Source: Saprospirales bacterium
Lineage (GTDB): Bacteria; Bacteroidota; Bacteroidia; Chitinophagales; Saprospiraceae
Length of the DNA stretch: 6,907 nucleotides
Assembly: GCA_003559985.1 (NCBI GenBank)
Contig: PWJP01000032.1
Location: 1 to 6,907 of the forward strand
Direction of reading: 5' to 3'
Shown here: in pieces, positions 1 through 6,226 of the stretch
Layout: the number at the start of each line of letters is the position of its first letter
How positions within the stretch are numbered: position 1 is the stretch's first letter
Program-made: the position numbers and the translations under genes
The notes under the pieces: generated by a model
The model's database searches: none
What the model was told of the DNA's origin: nothing
What the model saw: the letters and a program-made list of their open reading frames with translations, nothing else

Positions 1-102
1 ATAACTTCGATTGTAAAGATATAAAACTTCCATAACCACCGGAAAATTGGCAGGATTGTTATTATGAGCACCTAAAGTAATTAGACAAGGAGTTGAAGCC
101 AT
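1..102 (-). CDS. Possible 5' end of an unidentified leftward gene (partial)
   Basis: An ATG at 102-100 on the minus strand opens a frame that stays open to the window edge (34 codons, beginning MASTPCLITLGAHNN). The frame is also open upstream of this ATG until a stop at 147-145. I do not recognise the product. Two things favour a real gene: a perfect Bacteroidota -7 match (TAAGTTTG) 44 bases upstream, which would give a leader of roughly 37 bases, and a possible terminator for the preceding gene just before it. Against it, there is no Shine-Dalgarno sequence, and 48 open codons can occur by chance. No function can be assigned. Confidence 0.25.
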   Translation of the reverse strand, partial: MASTPCLITLGAHNNNPANFPVVMEVLYLYNRSY

Positions 103-145
103 TGCATAGAATTGCAATATAGCGATAATCTCAACTATAATACCT

Positions 146-153
146 CAAACTTA
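146..153 (-). promoter_or_regulatory. Candidate Bacteroidota -7 element (TAAGTTTG)
   Basis: The plus strand reads CAAACTTA, so the minus strand reads TAAGTTTG, a full match to the TAnnTTTG consensus. It would fire leftward toward the possible gene starting at 102. I see no convincing TTTG -33 element at 19-21 bases spacing. An 8-mer with two free positions occurs by chance about once per 4 kb per strand, so position is the main support. Confidence 0.3.
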
Positions 154-176
154 ATCCATCGCTCAACCAGCACACC

Positions 177-201
177 CTAAAAAGCCACCGGTACCTTTTA
201 G
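177..201 (-). terminator. Possible terminator after the DUF2723 gene
   Basis: CTAAAAAG (177-184) and CTTTTAG (195-201) form an inverted repeat with one bulged A around a 10-base GC-rich centre. It starts 34 bases past the stop codon of the DUF2723 gene. Read on the minus strand, the 3' arm contains a T5 run. The stem is mostly A-T, so it would be weak as an intrinsic terminator, and it could equally be a chance A/T inverted repeat. Confidence 0.3.
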
Positions 202-234
202 AGTCTCAGCATTCCAATCCCTTGGTCCTACTTT

Positions 235-3200
235 TTATCTAAACTCGTCAATCAGGGCCAGGATTTCGGCTTCAAACTCCTCATCACCGATATCGGCTAG
301 CACTTCGTCCATTTGTCTGATACCCTGTCTGTAGTGGTTTCGCTCTCTGCTCCAGCCCACATTCAGGTCGGACTCATCGAGGGAATCGAAAAACAACATG
401 TATTCCCTGGTGACTTCGGCCAGCGTTCTGGTGTGTCGTTTGGCTTCATCCAGGTCGCCTCCTGAGACCAGCATCTGTATAAATGGAATGACAGATGGGT
501 CAAAGGTGAAGTTTTTGTTTGGAAAACCGTTTAGGAAAGTGCGGCCAATATCTGCAGCCATTTCATCGCGGCCCTCTTCCAGCAGGGTAATACCCGTTCG
601 CATCATGGTCATTCGGTGTGCCTGAACGGACGGTTGATAAGACCTGTCCACAAACAAGTCCTTTTTGTCAAAATTACCGAATCGGAATCGCTCTGTAAAC
701 CGCTCGTGGCTCGCATCTGTATTCACTCTCCCTGAGCCGTAAATGGCCAAACTGGGATCCGATTGTGTCCGAATGGGAACCAATCGAAGTCCAAGACCCT
801 CTAACTGCAAGTAATCCTCCAGGCCGAGGAGTTTCTCCGGACGCGCTGTTACAGAGAAATAAATAGGTCGGTCATAAATATTAGAAGCAATGAGATCCAG
901 TACAGCGAGTTCATCCTTTATCAGAAAATCTCTGTCAGTAAGGTCCACTTCTATCCTGTTTACAACCTGGCTGGCTTCCCTACGCTCCACCAATCCGCTT
1001 TCAATCGCCCGCTCGGTGTCAATAGGGATATGTAGTCTTCTGGACGGCAGATAACTCGGCATGGTTCTGGTGGTGGCCTGTAATGGATTGTCCCCACCTA
1101 TGAACTCCAGCGCATCCGTTAGCGTCATTTGGCGATCCCTTCCATCAGGGGAATAGTACAACACCTGATTCCTCGCACTACCCCGGTAGGCATCCTCCGA
1201 AATGGTGAAGTTAATGGGGGGGGACTCATTTACCTTTCTGCGCTGCTGGTTGATATACCAGTCCACTGCAATTAGCGAGAGGTTTACCACCCGCACATCC
1301 CGTCTTATATTCTCAACCTCCTGAGCGTACCACAGTGGATAAGTATCGTTGTCACCGTAAGTGAAAATAATGGCGTTGGGTTCGCAACTCTCCAGGAAAT
1401 TACTTGCGTAATCCCTTGCAGCCGTAATGGAGCTCCGATCGTGCTCAGCATAGGTCTGGGTGAGCATCAACAACGGAGCGGTGAGCACGAGGGCCGAAGC
1501 CAATCCCGCCATAGCGACGTTATTGGCCCCAATCTTATTCTTCAGGAACTCGTAGAGACCCAGCACTCCCATGCCCATCCACATACAATAAGTAAAGAAG
1601 GAACCCACCAGTACATAATCTCGCTCCCTGGGTTCCATGGGGGGCTGATTGGAATATATTATAATCCCGATACCCGTGGTCAAAAACAGTATCATCAAGG
1701 CTGAAAACTCTTTTTTCCGGTGCCGATAATGATACAGTAATCCGAGCAACCCAAACAAGAAGGGAAGCATGTAGTACTTATTCCGCGCCTTGTGCTCTTT
1801 CATATCTGTTGGCATGGCACTTTCATTGTGCAGCCGGAATTCGTCCAGTGGAGTAATACCGCTGTACCAATGGCCACTTCGCGGATTCCAGGCATGATGA
1901 CCCTGCTCTCCGTTTTGCCGCCCACTGAAATTCCACATAAAGTACCGCCAATACATCCATTTTATCTGATAATCCCAGAAAAATTTAATGTTATCCCCCA
2001 TAGTGGGTGTTCCGGTTTCCCTGTCTATCCAACGTCTGTACTCCCTGACTCTGTTGGCATCCATATGCCCCATACGCGGAAAAAGCGTCTTGTCTCCAGA
2101 AGCGTAAACGGGATTAACACGCTGCTCAACTATCTCGTATTGGTCTCCCGACCTGCCATAGCGGTCAGTAAACTCATGAGAAACAGGTGTCGCATCAAAA
2201 TGCGGCCCTCTGAATAACGGCCTTTCTCCATATTGCTCGCGATTGAGGTAGGAGAGCAAGCTAATCGGATCCGATGGTTCGTTCATGTTTACAGGAGGTC
2301 CTGCAAGTGCGCGAATTACAACCACGCCAAATAAGCTGAAAGAAATAACCATCAAAGTGGCACCCATGGTGACATAATGCACCAGTTTGCTCGAGTTTTT
2401 CTCTGCCCATCTGAAACCGTAAAAGAGGATACCACCCACTACCAATATGGTGGGTATAATCCCTGTATTGAATGGCAGTCCCAGCACATTGACGGTAAAC
2501 AGGTCAAAGTACATCCAAAGAGTGGGAATACCTGTTATTATTACATTCTGAACCAATGGAATCAGGGCGGTTCCAGCAGCGAGTGCCACCAGCCCCCCTT
2601 TCAGATTGTGGTTGTCGTATTTTTTAAAGTAGTAAAGCAGTGCCATCATCGGGAATGCCAACAAGCTCAAAAGGTGCACACCGATGGAAAGGCCGATGGC
2701 AAAAATGGATACAAATATCCAACGGTCGGATTCCGGGGTGTCGGGAAGCTCATACCATTTCATAAACGACCAAAGGGTCAATCCGGAGAAAAAGGTGGAC
2801 ATGGCGTAAACCTCACCCTCCACAGCCGAAAACCACACGGATGTAGAAAATGCCGTGGCAAGTCCCGCAACAATTCCGGCAAAGGCAAGGGCGATGAGAT
2901 CTGCTCCACGGGGTTCCGCATCGCGACCGGTCAAAATCATTCTTCCAAAAATAATGGTCACCCAGGATACAAACATGGCAGCAAATGCCGTGCAAAGACC
3001 CGACATCAGGTTAATAGCAAAAGCGATATCCGCCGGATTGGAAGAGAAAAGCTCGGCCAACAAAGTGAAAAATCGACCAGTAATTATAAAGAGGGGTGCT
3101 CCGGGAGGGTGAACAACCTGTACTTTGTAGGCGGCCAAAATAAACTCTCCACAATCCCACAAACTGGTAGTCCGCTCCGCTGTAAGGTAAAACACCACAA

Positions 3201-3258
3201 AGGTGAACAACAGAACAAATAAGCCCGAAAACTTCTTAACGTTGGTATAGTTCAGCAT
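235..3258 (-). CDS. DUF2723 family membrane protein, TMEM260-like protein O-mannosyltransferase candidate
   Basis: The 1007-residue product is a polytopic inner-membrane protein with a large C-terminal soluble part, and its length is normal for Bacteroidota DUF2723 proteins. A first membrane segment (about 10-27) precedes the family signature WDCGEF (34-39) and VHPPGAP (49-55); this acidic first loop is where GT-C glycosyltransferases place the catalytic Asp. VEGEVY lies at 146-151, and further hydrophobic segments run to about 318. After a long loop (about 320-495), more membrane segments (about 497-600) flank the conserved PPMEPRERDY (539-548). The soluble part carries YGDNDTYPLWYAQ (634-646) and RPIYFS (797-802) and ends in a helical tail. 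The family is known from TMEM260, which O-mannosylates proteins; transfer of sugar from a lipid carrier to exported proteins here is inferred. The ATG at 3258 has no Shine-Dalgarno but sits just before the first membrane helix. No operon partner is close. A C8 run lies within codons 679-681. Confidence 0.9.
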   Translation of the reverse strand: MLNYTNVKKFSGLFVLLFTFVVFYLTAERTTSLWDCGEFILAAYKVQVVHPPGAPLFIITGRFFTLLAELFSSNPADIAFAINLMSGLCTAFAAMFVSWVTIIFGRMILTGRDAEPRGADLIALAFAGIVAGLATAFSTSVWFSAVEGEVYAMSTFFSGLTLWSFMKWYELPDTPESDRWIFVSIFAIGLSIGVHLLSLLAFPMMALLYYFKKYDNHNLKGGLVALAAGTALIPLVQNVIITGIPTLWMYFDLFTVNVLGLPFNTGIIPTILVVGGILFYGFRWAEKNSSKLVHYVTMGATLMVISFSLFGVVVIRALAGPPVNMNEPSDPISLLSYLNREQYGERPLFRGPHFDATPVSHEFTDRYGRSGDQYEIVEQRVNPVYASGDKTLFPRMGHMDANRVREYRRWIDRETGTPTMGDNIKFFWDYQIKWMYWRYFMWNFSGRQNGEQGHHAWNPRSGHWYSGITPLDEFRLHNESAMPTDMKEHKARNKYYMLPFLFGLLGLLYHYRHRKKEFSALMILFLTTGIGIIIYSNQPPMEPRERDYVLVGSFFTYCMWMGMGVLGLYEFLKNKIGANNVAMAGLASALVLTAPLLMLTQTYAEHDRSSITAARDYASNFLESCEPNAIIFTYGDNDTYPLWYAQEVENIRRDVRVVNLSLIAVDWYINQQRRKVNESPPINFTISEDAYRGSARNQVLYYSPDGRDRQMTLTDALEFIGGDNPLQATTRTMPSYLPSRRLHIPIDTERAIESGLVERREASQVVNRIEVDLTDRDFLIKDELAVLDLIASNIYDRPIYFSVTARPEKLLGLEDYLQLEGLGLRLVPIRTQSDPSLAIYGSGRVNTDASHERFTERFRFGNFDKKDLFVDRSYQPSVQAHRMTMMRTGITLLEEGRDEMAADIGRTFLNGFPNKNFTFDPSVIPFIQMLVSGGDLDEAKRHTRTLAEVTREYMLFFDSLDESDLNVGWSRERNHYRQGIRQMDEVLADIGDEEFEAEILALIDEFR
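1216..1223 (-). repeat. C8 homopolymer inside the DUF2723 gene
   Basis: Eight consecutive G on the plus strand are C8 in the coding strand, spelling codons TCC CCC CCC (Ser679-Pro-Pro). A one-base slip here would leave the membrane domain intact but remove about the last 327 residues from frame. It is the longest G/C homopolymer I noticed in the window. Confidence 0.9.
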
Positions 3259-3301
3259 GAATATCGTATTGATGATTGCCGTCTGGCTGATGAATTAAGC
3301 C

Positions 3302-3309
3302 CAAAATTA
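3302..3309 (-). promoter_or_regulatory. Candidate -7 element for the DUF2723 gene (TAATTTTG)
   Basis: The minus strand reads TAATTTTG, a full TAnnTTTG match ending 43 bases before the ATG at 3258, which would give a leader of roughly 37 bases. The expected TTTG -33 element is not clear; only GGTG-like sequence lies at that distance. The spacing to the start codon is typical, so this is the best promoter candidate for the gene. Confidence 0.4.
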
Positions 3310-3378
3310 TAACTATTGGGGGATTTTCACCTCATATCCCAGAAACTTTCCATACATTTTAACATGCCACTGCCTCTA

Positions 3379-3423
3379 TTGAACCGCAAAAAGGGTTCAA
3401 AACACGATCAAATTACTCGTGTT
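3379..3423. repeat. Two abutting 7-bp hairpins
   Basis: TTGAACC (3379-3385) pairs with GGTTCAA (3394-3400) around an 8-base loop. Immediately next to it, AACACGA (3401-3407) pairs with TCGTGTT (3417-3423) around a 9-base loop. GTTCAA recurs at 3421-3426, so TTGAAC at 3379-3384 could pair with either copy. No T-run follows on either strand, so it is not a standard intrinsic terminator. It lies 134-178 bases past the rhodanese stop and upstream of the DUF2723 -7 box, so it could be an operator, an RNA 3'-end structure, or chance. Confidence 0.5.
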
Positions 3424-3556
3424 CAACTCAATCTGAATGCAGGAAAAAATATAAATTAAAGACTCTATGTGTTTAGCCAAAACCCTTAATATATGGGCAG
3501 AACAAATCAAAAAACCTCTCTTTTGTCAAAGTATGAAATAACGGCCTGGAAATTCA

Positions 3557-4045
3557 TCAATCCCTCTCAACCTCAAACCCCTTTCGCTGCCAGCTGTTGA
3601 TCCCCTGGGACAGATGCGCTACATTGTGAAAACCCATGCGCTCGGCAATAGTCATTGCATCCTGAGTCCGCCTTCCTGAAGCGCAGTAAAAATAAAGCTT
3701 TTGATCTCGCGGAAAAGCACTGAGTTGTTCTTCAAACTCATGTCTGTGAATGTTCATTTGAACACTTCCGGATATTCTACCATTGTCCCACTCTCTGTCC
3801 GTTCTTACATCAATCAGGACAGCATCATTTGATTGAATCTCCTCGCGAAAAGTCTCCGTATCCAATTCCCTTTTGAGGGTCCTCACTTCCTCAATGTTCT
3901 CAGCATCGGCAGCGGCTGCATCCTCAGTGGTGGTTCCCTCTTCAGTAAGGTTCAATTCGCCGGAAATTTCCTCTCCATTTTGCTCACCGGAACATGCTAC
4001 AAACAATAATGTCATTGGCAATAACAGTACAAATATCGATCTCAT
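3557..4045 (-). CDS. Rhodanese-like domain lipoprotein
   Basis: The 162-residue protein begins with a basic Arg2 and a hydrophobic stretch (4-17) ending in LFVAC, so Cys18 is the likely lipidated residue; Phe at -3 is less usual than Leu, but the pattern fits a lipoprotein signal peptide. Residues 19-57 form an acidic, Ala/Thr-rich linker. A single rhodanese domain follows (about 60-160): IDVR at 78-81, the active-site loop CASGRR at 121-126 with Cys121 as the sulfur-carrying residue, and the C-terminal QGINSW pattern at 147-152. Cys18 and Cys121 are the only cysteines, so the catalytic residue is unambiguous. Rhodaneses transfer sulfane sulfur from donors such as thiosulfate or persulfides; the substrate here cannot be read from sequence. 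The protein should act outside the cytoplasm, anchored to the inner or outer membrane. It stands alone, with gaps of 298 and 353 bases on either side. The start is fixed by the signal peptide. Confidence 0.9.
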   Translation of the reverse strand: MRSIFVLLLPMTLLFVACSGEQNGEEISGELNLTEEGTTTEDAAAADAENIEEVRTLKRELDTETFREEIQSNDAVLIDVRTDREWDNGRISGSVQMNIHRHEFEEQLSAFPRDQKLYFYCASGRRTQDAMTIAERMGFHNVAHLSQGINSWQRKGFEVERD

Positions 4046-4142
4046 GACTTCTGTGTTTAAAATTTACAAACGTTAACGCCCAAAGGCCGGGTTGCATTAC
4101 CAGTTATTACAGGACCGTGAAAATCTGGTGAAAAATCACCTG

Positions 4143-4150
4143 CAAAGATA
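4143..4150 (-). promoter_or_regulatory. Candidate -7 element for the rhodanese lipoprotein gene (TATCTTTG)
   Basis: The minus strand reads TATCTTTG, a full TAnnTTTG match about 98 bases before the ATG at 4045. It would give a leader of roughly 90 bases beginning near the small hairpin at 4127-4140. No good TTTG -33 element lies at the expected distance. A closer near-match, TAACGTTTG at 4067-4075, has one extra spacer base and is the alternative. Confidence 0.35.
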
Positions 4151-4321
4151 CGTGAATAGCCTTTAAAGGTATTTTCGGCAGGATGGATTTCAGGGAACTA
4201 TAGTTTCTCAACTGAATTCAATAATTTATATAAACATGGGTGATAAAATTCATGGGAGGTGGAATTCGCAAGGCATTGCGTCCCTACACGGAAATTTATT
4301 CAAAACCTCTCCGAAATTATC

Positions 4322-4369
4322 AACTTTCTACTTTCTAAACTTTGTACTTTCAGAACTTTGTACTGTCAA
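4322..4369. repeat. Three tandem copies of a 16-bp repeat
   Basis: Three adjacent 16-base units all start AACTTT: AACTTTCTACTTTCTA (4322-4337), AACTTTGTACTTTCAG (4338-4353) and AACTTTGTACTGTCAA (4354-4369). Units 1 and 2 match at 13 of 16 positions and units 2 and 3 at 14 of 16. The array lies about 30 bases past the stop of the CrtA-like gene and does not code for anything visible. Similar ACTTTG/ACTTTC-type degenerate repeats occur between genes in Bacteroidota (recalled, not checked). Confidence 0.8.
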
Positions 4370-4398
4370 CTGCGAAAATTCAGTCAAGGAAAAACCCT

Positions 4399-5139
4399 TT
4401 AAAAATCTCCTCCGGTTGTATCAGCATTCGACAACCATTCATCATTCAAGACCTGAAAGCGCACGAACAACTCCTCCGAATACCAATTTCTCTGTCGTGT
4501 CTTTTTTATCACATTCTTATGATGACGACTTTGGTAAGCGAATTGGTTGATGGAATCTGGATTTTTCCAAACACTGAAGGTAGCCTGTTCGATCAATGGC
4601 CACTCGCCTATCCCTATGGAAAATGTAGAACCCGGAAAACCGGATGCGGAATCACTTACGCCCGGCACTGAAGCCCAAAAGCCCGGAACTTTCCACCATT
4701 TAATTGAAGCGCGAGTCAAAACGGCCCAGGGGTAATCGCCCTTTAATACGGGCTGCATCTCAAATGGAACACCACCGCCCCAACTGCCCTTCCCCACAAC
4801 GGGATGCAAATCAAAACGTCTGATCCCGGAACTGCGCTGAAAGTAACTGTGATACAGGTCATTATCCTTTTCAAAGTCTTCCGGGGAAAAACCTTTTTTC
4901 CAAACACAGAGCAATGCATAGGTCGAAAAATCGGGCACCATACTGAATCCATTCCCCCAACCGCAACCCATTAGTTTAAAAAAATCCAATTCAGGAGATT
5001 CCTTCAGCGGCTTCAAGGCCAATCGCATCTGCTTGAATGCCCAGTATTTGTTTTTGCGGAAGTGAAAAAAATACAAGCTGCAAGGGGTGGATTCTACCCT
5101 GTTGCTATTCTCAATTTCAGCTTGTAAGTTTTTTTGCAT
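4399..5139 (-). CDS. CrtA-like protein (spheroidene monooxygenase family)
   Basis: The 246-residue protein shows the pattern of CrtA-family carotenoid monooxygenases along most of its length: SLYFFHF (21-27), MGCGWGNGF (57-65), ALLCVW (75-80), WGGGVPF (120-126), AVLTRASIK (139-147), FWASVPGVS (154-162), GIGEWP (176-181), ATFSVW (186-191), FAY...H (200-206) and WYSEELFVRF (219-228). It lacks a signal peptide or membrane helix, as in the family. Characterised CrtA uses O2 to add keto or hydroxyl groups to acyclic carotenoids such as spheroidene. No carotenoid gene (crtB, crtI, crtY, crtZ) lies nearby, so the substrate is unknown, and the non-photosynthetic homologues may do something else. The ATG at 5139 leaves about 18 residues before the conserved core; no Shine-Dalgarno or perfect -7 box is visible upstream. 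A possible terminator of the preceding gene at 5251-5281 suggests separate transcription. Confidence 0.8.
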   Translation of the reverse strand: MQKNLQAEIENSNRVESTPCSLYFFHFRKNKYWAFKQMRLALKPLKESPELDFFKLMGCGWGNGFSMVPDFSTYALLCVWKKGFSPEDFEKDNDLYHSYFQRSSGIRRFDLHPVVGKGSWGGGVPFEMQPVLKGDYPWAVLTRASIKWWKVPGFWASVPGVSDSASGFPGSTFSIGIGEWPLIEQATFSVWKNPDSINQFAYQSRHHKNVIKKTRQRNWYSEELFVRFQVLNDEWLSNADTTGGDF

Positions 5140-5250
5140 AATTGAATTTCAACTACTTAAAATGGCCACAAACAACGCGCATCTAAAACTTTTCGGATTG
5201 GTGGCTCTTACGTATAACCACAGGTAAAAAATCCACTAAAATCCTCATTT

Positions 5251-5281
5251 CTACCCGGCTTCTAAATTACCGTCCGGGTGG
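5251..5281 (-). terminator. Possible terminator hairpin after the Smr-domain gene
   Basis: CTACCCGG (5251-5258) and CCGGGTGG (5274-5281) form an 8-bp stem with one wobble pair, around a 15-base loop. It starts 15 bases beyond the stop codon of the Smr gene on the minus strand. The T-run expected after it is missing directly; the nearest (T6 on the minus strand) lies about 20 bases further. It is GC-rich compared with its surroundings. Confidence 0.4.
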
Positions 5282-5296
5282 AACACAATGCCCCGC

Positions 5297-6064
5297 TTAT
5301 TTAAATCTGATCTCTGAAGCACCGTACCCAAAGCGCGGGTCCCATTCATTTTTTACCTCAGCCACCACATCCAAATCCTCGGCGTAGCCCCTGACTCTGT
5401 TGCGCAATTTTCCCTTGCCCAAACCGTGTATTACATATACCTTATCCACACCGAGTCGAATGGCTTTATCCATAAATTGCTGGAAGGCCTTCATCTGTAT
5501 CAAAAAAGCGGTATTGGCATCCACTTTGGACGGATCATCCACCAGTTTTTCAATGTGGAGATCGATGGTGGTGTCAAATTCCACCAACTCTTTGGTGTCA
5601 TAAATATTTACGAATTCAAGGGAATCACGGCTTGTGTCAGATTTGGGGTTGTAGTCCAGTTTGCCGGCCCTGCCTTTTCCCTTCTTTTCTTCCCAGAGCG
5701 GATACTTCAGGCAGGAGGTATTCAATTCATCGATAAACACCTTTTTTCGCAAAAAATCGCGGGCTTTGACTTTAATTTTTCCATTGGAAGAACCTTCCAA
5801 ACCCATGGTGGAAAAGCGGGTGATGGAATAATTCACCCTCAGGTGGTCCTTCACAAAATGCGCCGGCACCACAAATACTTTTGCCAGTTCTCCGCTTTTC
5901 AAAAACCGCTCGCGCAGCCTGAAATCTCCTTCAACCCCTTCCAGATGCATGGTGCAGGAGAAGGAGTAAGCAGAAACATTGTGCAGGTAAAAGGTCAGTT
6001 GAATCTGAGCCGATGCCTCTTCCCGCTCTATCAATAGATTTATCATATATTTTTTTCGCCTCAT
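5297..6064 (-). CDS. Smr-domain protein, DUF2027-like, short at the N-terminus
   Basis: The 255-residue protein ends in a clear Smr domain (about 165-254): DLHIE at 168-172, the HGLGKGKLR signature at 213-221 and FGYGASEIRF at 245-254. Smr domains, first known at the C-terminus of MutS2, bind and often nick nucleic acid; the DLH and HGxGxG residues linked to activity are present. Residues about 8-120 are predicted beta-rich and resemble the middle region of Bacteroidota DUF2027-Smr proteins; 125-150 is a charged linker. Those relatives, as I recall them, are over 300 residues and begin with a small GDKVRFL-type domain that is absent here. The frame upstream is open only to a stop at 6133-6131, with no ATG and no similar peptide. 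The ATG at 6064 is preceded by GAGG with 5 bases spacing, so this start is well supported; Met7 has no such site. The cytoplasmic role is unknown. It is divergent from ileS. Confidence 0.85.
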   Translation of the reverse strand: MRRKKYMINLLIEREEASAQIQLTFYLHNVSAYSFSCTMHLEGVEGDFRLRERFLKSGELAKVFVVPAHFVKDHLRVNYSITRFSTMGLEGSSNGKIKVKARDFLRKKVFIDELNTSCLKYPLWEEKKGKGRAGKLDYNPKSDTSRDSLEFVNIYDTKELVEFDTTIDLHIEKLVDDPSKVDANTAFLIQMKAFQQFMDKAIRLGVDKVYVIHGLGKGKLRNRVRGYAEDLDVVAEVKNEWDPRFGYGASEIRFK

Positions 6065-6069
6065 TTTAA

Positions 6070-6073
6070 CCTC
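6070..6073 (-). promoter_or_regulatory. Shine-Dalgarno deciding the Smr gene start
   Basis: GAGG on the minus strand lies 5 bases before the ATG at 6064. It is the clearest Shine-Dalgarno in a window where most starts lack one, and it favours Met1 over Met7 (ATG at 6046), which is preceded only by A-rich sequence. Confidence 0.5.
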
Positions 6074-6076
6074 AAA

Positions 6077-6121
6077 AACGGTAACGGGGTTTTCCCCAGA
6101 CTGTTCTTTTGTCGGACCGTT
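6077..6121. repeat. Nested inverted repeats upstream of the Smr gene
   Basis: GGGG-TTTT-CCCC (6086-6097) forms a small 4-bp hairpin inside a larger inverted repeat, AACGGT (6077-6082) with ACCGTT (6116-6121). It would lie in the 5' leader of the Smr mRNA if transcription starts upstream. Chance is possible given the short stems. Confidence 0.3.
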
Positions 6122-6226
6122 AATTTTATATCAGGTTTCCGAACAGCCATCGCCCCTGGCAAAGCAGCCTAAGCTCATTGCTTTGAAAAAACAAACCACC
6201 CAATCAAAAGTCCCAGGAAAAATCCC

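Larger units (their letters stand above)
3259..3556. other. Intergenic region between DUF2723 and rhodanese genes
   Basis: This 298-base stretch is AT-rich and has no plausible coding frame. It holds a -7 box near its left end and two abutting hairpins at 3379-3423. The remainder, including 3424-3556 just after the rhodanese stop, shows only weak A/T inverted repeats (CAAAA/TTTTG around 3510-3527) and no clear terminator. Confidence 0.7.
4046..4398. other. 353-base intergenic region between rhodanese and CrtA-like genes
   Basis: I see no real gene here. Short plus-strand frames starting at 4236 and 4342 run antisense into the CrtA-like gene and have no recognisable product. The region contains a -7 box at 4143-4150, a small hairpin at 4127-4140 (GGTGA, AAAA loop, TCACC), the palindrome CGTTAACG at 4071-4078, two copies of CATGGG 16 bases apart (4235 and 4251), and the 16-bp tandem repeat at 4322-4369. 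Confidence 0.7.

Noticed and set aside
1792..2217. 141-codon plus-strand open frame
   Set aside because: Antisense to the DUF2723 gene with no recognisable motif; the coding evidence on the other strand is strong.
2377..3222. 281-codon plus-strand open frame
   Set aside because: It lies wholly antisense to the membrane-domain half of the DUF2723 gene. The translation is rich in Lys, Gly, His and Gln with no domain, as expected from the complement of a hydrophobic-protein gene.
3500..3530. Intrinsic terminator after the rhodanese gene (CAAAA/TTTTG with T6)
   Set aside because: The stem is five A/T-rich pairs around a short loop; too weak to call.
4236..4671. Two overlapping plus-strand frames (4236-4550 and 4342-4671)
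   Set aside because: They overlap each other in different frames, run antisense into the CrtA-like gene, and show no protein-like pattern.
5426..6037. 203-codon plus-strand open frame
   Set aside because: Entirely antisense to the Smr-domain gene, which has clear family motifs.
235..6064. A four-gene operon on the minus strand
   Set aside because: Gaps of about 157-353 bases, candidate -7 boxes before two of the genes and a hairpin between two others argue for separate units. The products share no obvious pathway.
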